Assembly (NCBI GenBank): GCA_945865635.1
Contig: CAMBEP010000024.1
Span: 1-64,000 of the forward strand
Reading direction: 5' to 3'
Length of the DNA stretch: 64,000 nt
Source: Candidatus Kuenenia stuttgartensis
Lineage (GTDB): Bacteria > Planctomycetota > Planctomycetia > Isosphaerales > Isosphaeraceae
The position numbers and the translations under genes were made by a program. The notes below the pieces were generated by a model. That model saw nothing but the letters and a program-made list of their open reading frames with translations, was not told where the DNA came from and made no database searches. Positions within the stretch are counted from its first letter, which is position 1, and each line of letters starts with the position of its first letter. Positions 61,824-64,000 of the stretch are shown here, one piece after another.

Positions 61824-61844
61824 AAAACAAATCCACTATTGTCG

Positions 61845-62026
61845 GCCCGATGCCCTCATCGGGCTCGCTCGACAAATAAAAACCGCCAATTCGAATAAAA
61901 AACATTGAAACCGTAGGCCCGATGCCCTCATCGGGCACGCACAACAAATAAAACCGGCTAGTTCGAATCAAGCATGGATTTAGTTATTTTTACAAAAATA
62001 TAAACCACGCCGGGTGAGGGCACACG
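61845..62026. repeat. 72-bp tandem repeat and palindromes
   Basis: GCCCGATGCCCTCATCGGGC stands at 61845-61864 and again at 61917-61936, 72 bases apart, with the bases after each copy also alike (ACAAATAAAA, then TTCGAAT). A third, broken copy of the sister type GCCGGGTGAGGGCAC lies at 62009-62023. Upstream of it is TTACAAAAATATAAACC, which matches the flank of the copy near 45.3 kb. These are the only visible features between the SIS and vWA genes. Confidence 0.8.
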
Positions 62027-62099
62027 TTCATCATAAAATTTGGTTTTCAAGGTGAATGCAGTTTGATCCCAAGAAAATCATGGATTTCCAGAAACCGGC

Positions 62100-63116
62100 T
62101 TATTTCTTGCCAAACTTATTAATATCCACATGACGATAGGACCCACCCGAGCCGGCCGCAAGCTTCTTTAGCGGAGACGATCCGGAAAAGTCGGAGCCAG
62201 GACTGAAGTGGACCGTTTGGATCCGCACTTTGACCTCATCCTGCAATAGCTTGTTGACATCAGAATAAGTCATCAAATCTGCATCCGTCAGAAAGAAAAT
62301 CACCTCAGGGCCCATCGCCATTGCAATCTTTAAGGCCTCCATATGGTCCGTGCCCCCCTCTGGCGCAAGCAGATCAAGCTGCTTCTCAACCTGAGCCTTG
62401 TTCGATTCCGTTGCAGGTGCCAAATTCAATTCACCGGCCACGGTGATCCGTTTCGGGACATGATTATAAAAAATCACCGCAATTCTTGCCTCCGGCGGCA
62501 GCTTTCGCAAACTCCCAATCAGCTCGTTTTTCGCCACCGTGAGGGCATCCTGAAATGCCATCGATCCCGACCTGTCAATCACAAATGCAAACGACCGGGC
62601 CCGCGCCTCAGTCCCAAAAAATGTTGTCCCGTATCCCACCCCCGGGCCATCCGCAGGTCCGCTGCCAACCCCACTACCGCCGCCACCGCCTGAACCTGTG
62701 CCGGGAATCAAGCCAAGCCCCGATGCCGCCTCTGCTCCCGCCTCGGTCGAAATCGGCGACGACGACTTTGCCGCCGGCAAGGCATCCGCCAAAATCATTT
62801 CACCAGGATCCGCACTCGGCGCCAGAAACTGCGTATCTTTCGCCATGCGCGGCAGTTCCACATTCCCCGCCCCGCCATCGTCGCCCGGCGATCCTCCCGC
62901 AACCCGAGCCGCTACCGCCCGTGTATCAATCGCCGAAATATCGCCCCTCAAACCCCTGACACTCTCCAAAGGCTTACCCGCAACCGAAGGAGCCACCTGC
63001 ATCACTATCAACCCTGCCAAAATCACCATGCCTGCATGAATGATTGCAGAAAGGGCCAAGCTCCGCCAGTCTGTCAGAGGGCCACGAACCGAACTCTCAG
63101 ATGGAACAGAAAACAT
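62100..63116 (-). CDS. Membrane protein with von Willebrand factor A domain
   Basis: 338 residues from the ATG at 63116; a TTG at 63140 is possible. An N-terminal membrane segment (about 18-41, SLALSAIIHAGMVILAGLIVMQVA) is followed by about 100 variable residues and a Gly-rich linker (GTGSGGGGGSGVG), then the vWA domain from about 165 to the end, with the metal-ion motif DRSGSM and VIFFLTDADLMTYSDV. The start is like those of TonB/ExbD-type transducer proteins in planctomycetes. vWA domains bind partners through the metal site. It follows a second membrane protein gene by 126 bases. Confidence 0.88.
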   Translation of the reverse strand: MFSVPSESSVRGPLTDWRSLALSAIIHAGMVILAGLIVMQVAPSVAGKPLESVRGLRGDISAIDTRAVAARVAGGSPGDDGGAGNVELPRMAKDTQFLAPSADPGEMILADALPAAKSSSPISTEAGAEAASGLGLIPGTGSGGGGGSGVGSGPADGPGVGYGTTFFGTEARARSFAFVIDRSGSMAFQDALTVAKNELIGSLRKLPPEARIAVIFYNHVPKRITVAGELNLAPATESNKAQVEKQLDLLAPEGGTDHMEALKIAMAMGPEVIFFLTDADLMTYSDVNKLLQDEVKVRIQTVHFSPGSDFSGSSPLKKLAAGSGGSYRHVDINKFGKK

Positions 63117-63242
63117 GGCTTCAACCGACCTTTCTCGCAATCTTCAAACGCTTCATGAATCCATCATAACAGCCCTGCCCCTGCCGGCAACCACCCTTTT
63201 TTTTCCAGATTCTGGAACCGACCTGTTCGACTCCCACCGACA

Positions 63243-63935
63243 TTAACCGCCGGCTCGCCTGCCAGAACGTGACGCCAGACCCAAAATGAGCCGTAAGACA
63301 ACCGACGAAAAGAGGATCGCAAAAATCAGCAACGGCAATTCCTGGCCTGAACCCGTCCCAGCAGGCAAATTGCCCCCACCAGAGCCTGAATTCAACCCAT
63401 CTGCCGACCTGGCCTGAACCGACTGGGCCACAAGCCAAGGCGCAACGCGAGGCTCGTCCCCCGCCTCATAAACGACTTTCCGAATGAAAACCGCCTCGAT
63501 CCACAAGGCCGACCCCGGAGCCGTCCGCTCCTCATGATCCGCCACGCTCCGGTTCGTCACAAGCACCAGTCCGTCGTCATCCGTTCGTATCCAAAGCTCT
63601 TCAAGTGCCGGAAACTGACCCACCGCGGCCCGCTTGAAACGCCGCACCACAACCCCCGAAATGGCTAGTGAATGCGTGAAATCCTCAGCCGGCAGATCCC
63701 AAAGCTCGCGAAAACTCACAATCCGCCCCGCCGTGCTCGCCCTGGTCTTCAAAGCCCTTGCAAGACCAGGCCAGTCTGCAAGCCCCACAGGCTGCACCTC
63801 TGCGCTTGTCACAAGCCCGGAGCCCGCCTTCGCTGGCTCATCCTGAATCATCGCCCCCAGTCCTCGAGTAATCAACCCGAAAAGCATCATCGCCAATGCG
63901 CAACAGTTTTTCCTGCGGGATAAGCTGTTCCTCAT
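63243..63935 (-). CDS. Membrane protein of unknown function
   Basis: 230 residues. A signal-like N-terminus (RRKNCCALAMMLFGLITRGLGA) and a C-terminal membrane helix (LPLLIFAILFSSVVLRLILGLA), followed by a basic end, suggest a protein anchored with most of its mass outside the cytoplasm. The middle has IVSFRELWDLPAEDFTHSLAISGVVVRRFKRA and ELWIRTDDDGLVLVTNRSVAD, possibly an OB-type or beta-barrel domain. I do not know a family. The ATG overlaps the stop of a further upstream gene (ATGA), so it is part of an operon that runs off the window. Confidence 0.65.
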   Translation of the reverse strand: MRNSLSRRKNCCALAMMLFGLITRGLGAMIQDEPAKAGSGLVTSAEVQPVGLADWPGLARALKTRASTAGRIVSFRELWDLPAEDFTHSLAISGVVVRRFKRAAVGQFPALEELWIRTDDDGLVLVTNRSVADHEERTAPGSALWIEAVFIRKVVYEAGDEPRVAPWLVAQSVQARSADGLNSGSGGGNLPAGTGSGQELPLLIFAILFSSVVLRLILGLASRSGRRAGG

Positions 63936-64000
63936 GGCCGGGTCCCTGCGGGCGTTTCTGCAAGGTGAATGGTTTCAGCACCAGCGCTCTGGGCGGCAGC
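63932..64000 (-). CDS. C-terminal end of a gene cut by the window edge
   Basis: The last 22 codons of an open frame reaching the window edge, ending in TGA at 63934-63932, which shares ATGA with the start of the next gene. Only the tail (AETIHLAETPAGTRP) is seen. The overlap supports it as real; function cannot be told. Confidence 0.45.
   Translation of the reverse strand, partial: AAAQSAGAETIHLAETPAGTRP

Noticed and set aside
61687..61971. Open frame with a repeated peptide PDEGIGPT
   Set aside because: The repeated peptide comes from the 72-bp tandem DNA repeat, and the rest is antisense to the SIS gene.

Overview
The window looks like chromosomal DNA of a planctomycete. This rests on the stack of families typical of that phylum: a PSCyt1/DUF1549/DUF1553 protein followed by two DUF1501 proteins, a PVC-type haem-binding CxxCH protein, a DUF1080 protein, a Tat-exported Gfo/Idh/MocA oxidoreductase, a PEP-CTERM NHL-repeat protein, and a secreted protein with an N-terminal RLETREVL tag. 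The genus cannot be fixed from the sequence; a Gemmata-type relative is a guess.

Layout. 1-3.4 kb is accessory and visibly A+T richer: an IS element whose transposase has one in-frame TAG, a truncated NHL-repeat gene, and a full NHL/PEP-CTERM paralogue. A tRNA-Gly(CCC) gene with its own promoter and an SDR oxidoreductase follow. 5-13 kb is a degradation cluster: Tat-type esterase, cytochrome-type PSD1 protein and two DUF1501 proteins. 13-21 kb has mainly minus-strand genes: a DMFase-like protein, Gfo/Idh/MocA, an Eis-like acetyltransferase, and a glycosyltransferase coupled to a BshC-like protein. 21.6-26.9 kb holds envelope genes: HtrA-like protease, a DUF3352-like protein and a cyclophilin-containing surface protein. 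27-31.7 kb has a thioesterase, an unknown secreted protein, an MFS transporter, YifB/ComM and a DCC protein. 32-38 kb is a second catabolic operon (DUF1080, ceramidase-like, PVC haem protein) facing a PIG-L deacetylase. 38.3-40.1 kb has lexA and an RNase HI with a long basic/proline tail.

40.2-45.2 kb is a minus-strand run: histidine kinase, NtrC-type regulator, a TRASH-type protein and an EamA transporter. 45.3-50 kb has dispersed palindromes, a secreted unknown, a DUF1326 protein, and a three-gene envelope cluster (coiled-coil lipoprotein, HTH-acidic-TM protein, small TM protein). This cluster is the best candidate for an undescribed system. 50.5-56 kb has a lipoprotein hydrolase, a repeat-rich gap with a 180-bp imperfect palindrome, a Nudix protein and a large Ser/Thr kinase. 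56-61.8 kb has metallophosphoesterase, MBL hydrolase, upp, a pyrimidine-nucleoside phosphorylase, an unknown and a SIS protein. 61.8-64 kb has a 72-bp tandem repeat, a vWA protein, an unknown membrane protein and the end of another gene.

No rRNA, CRISPR array, prophage or replication origin was seen. All functions come from reading the protein sequences by eye; no database search was run.
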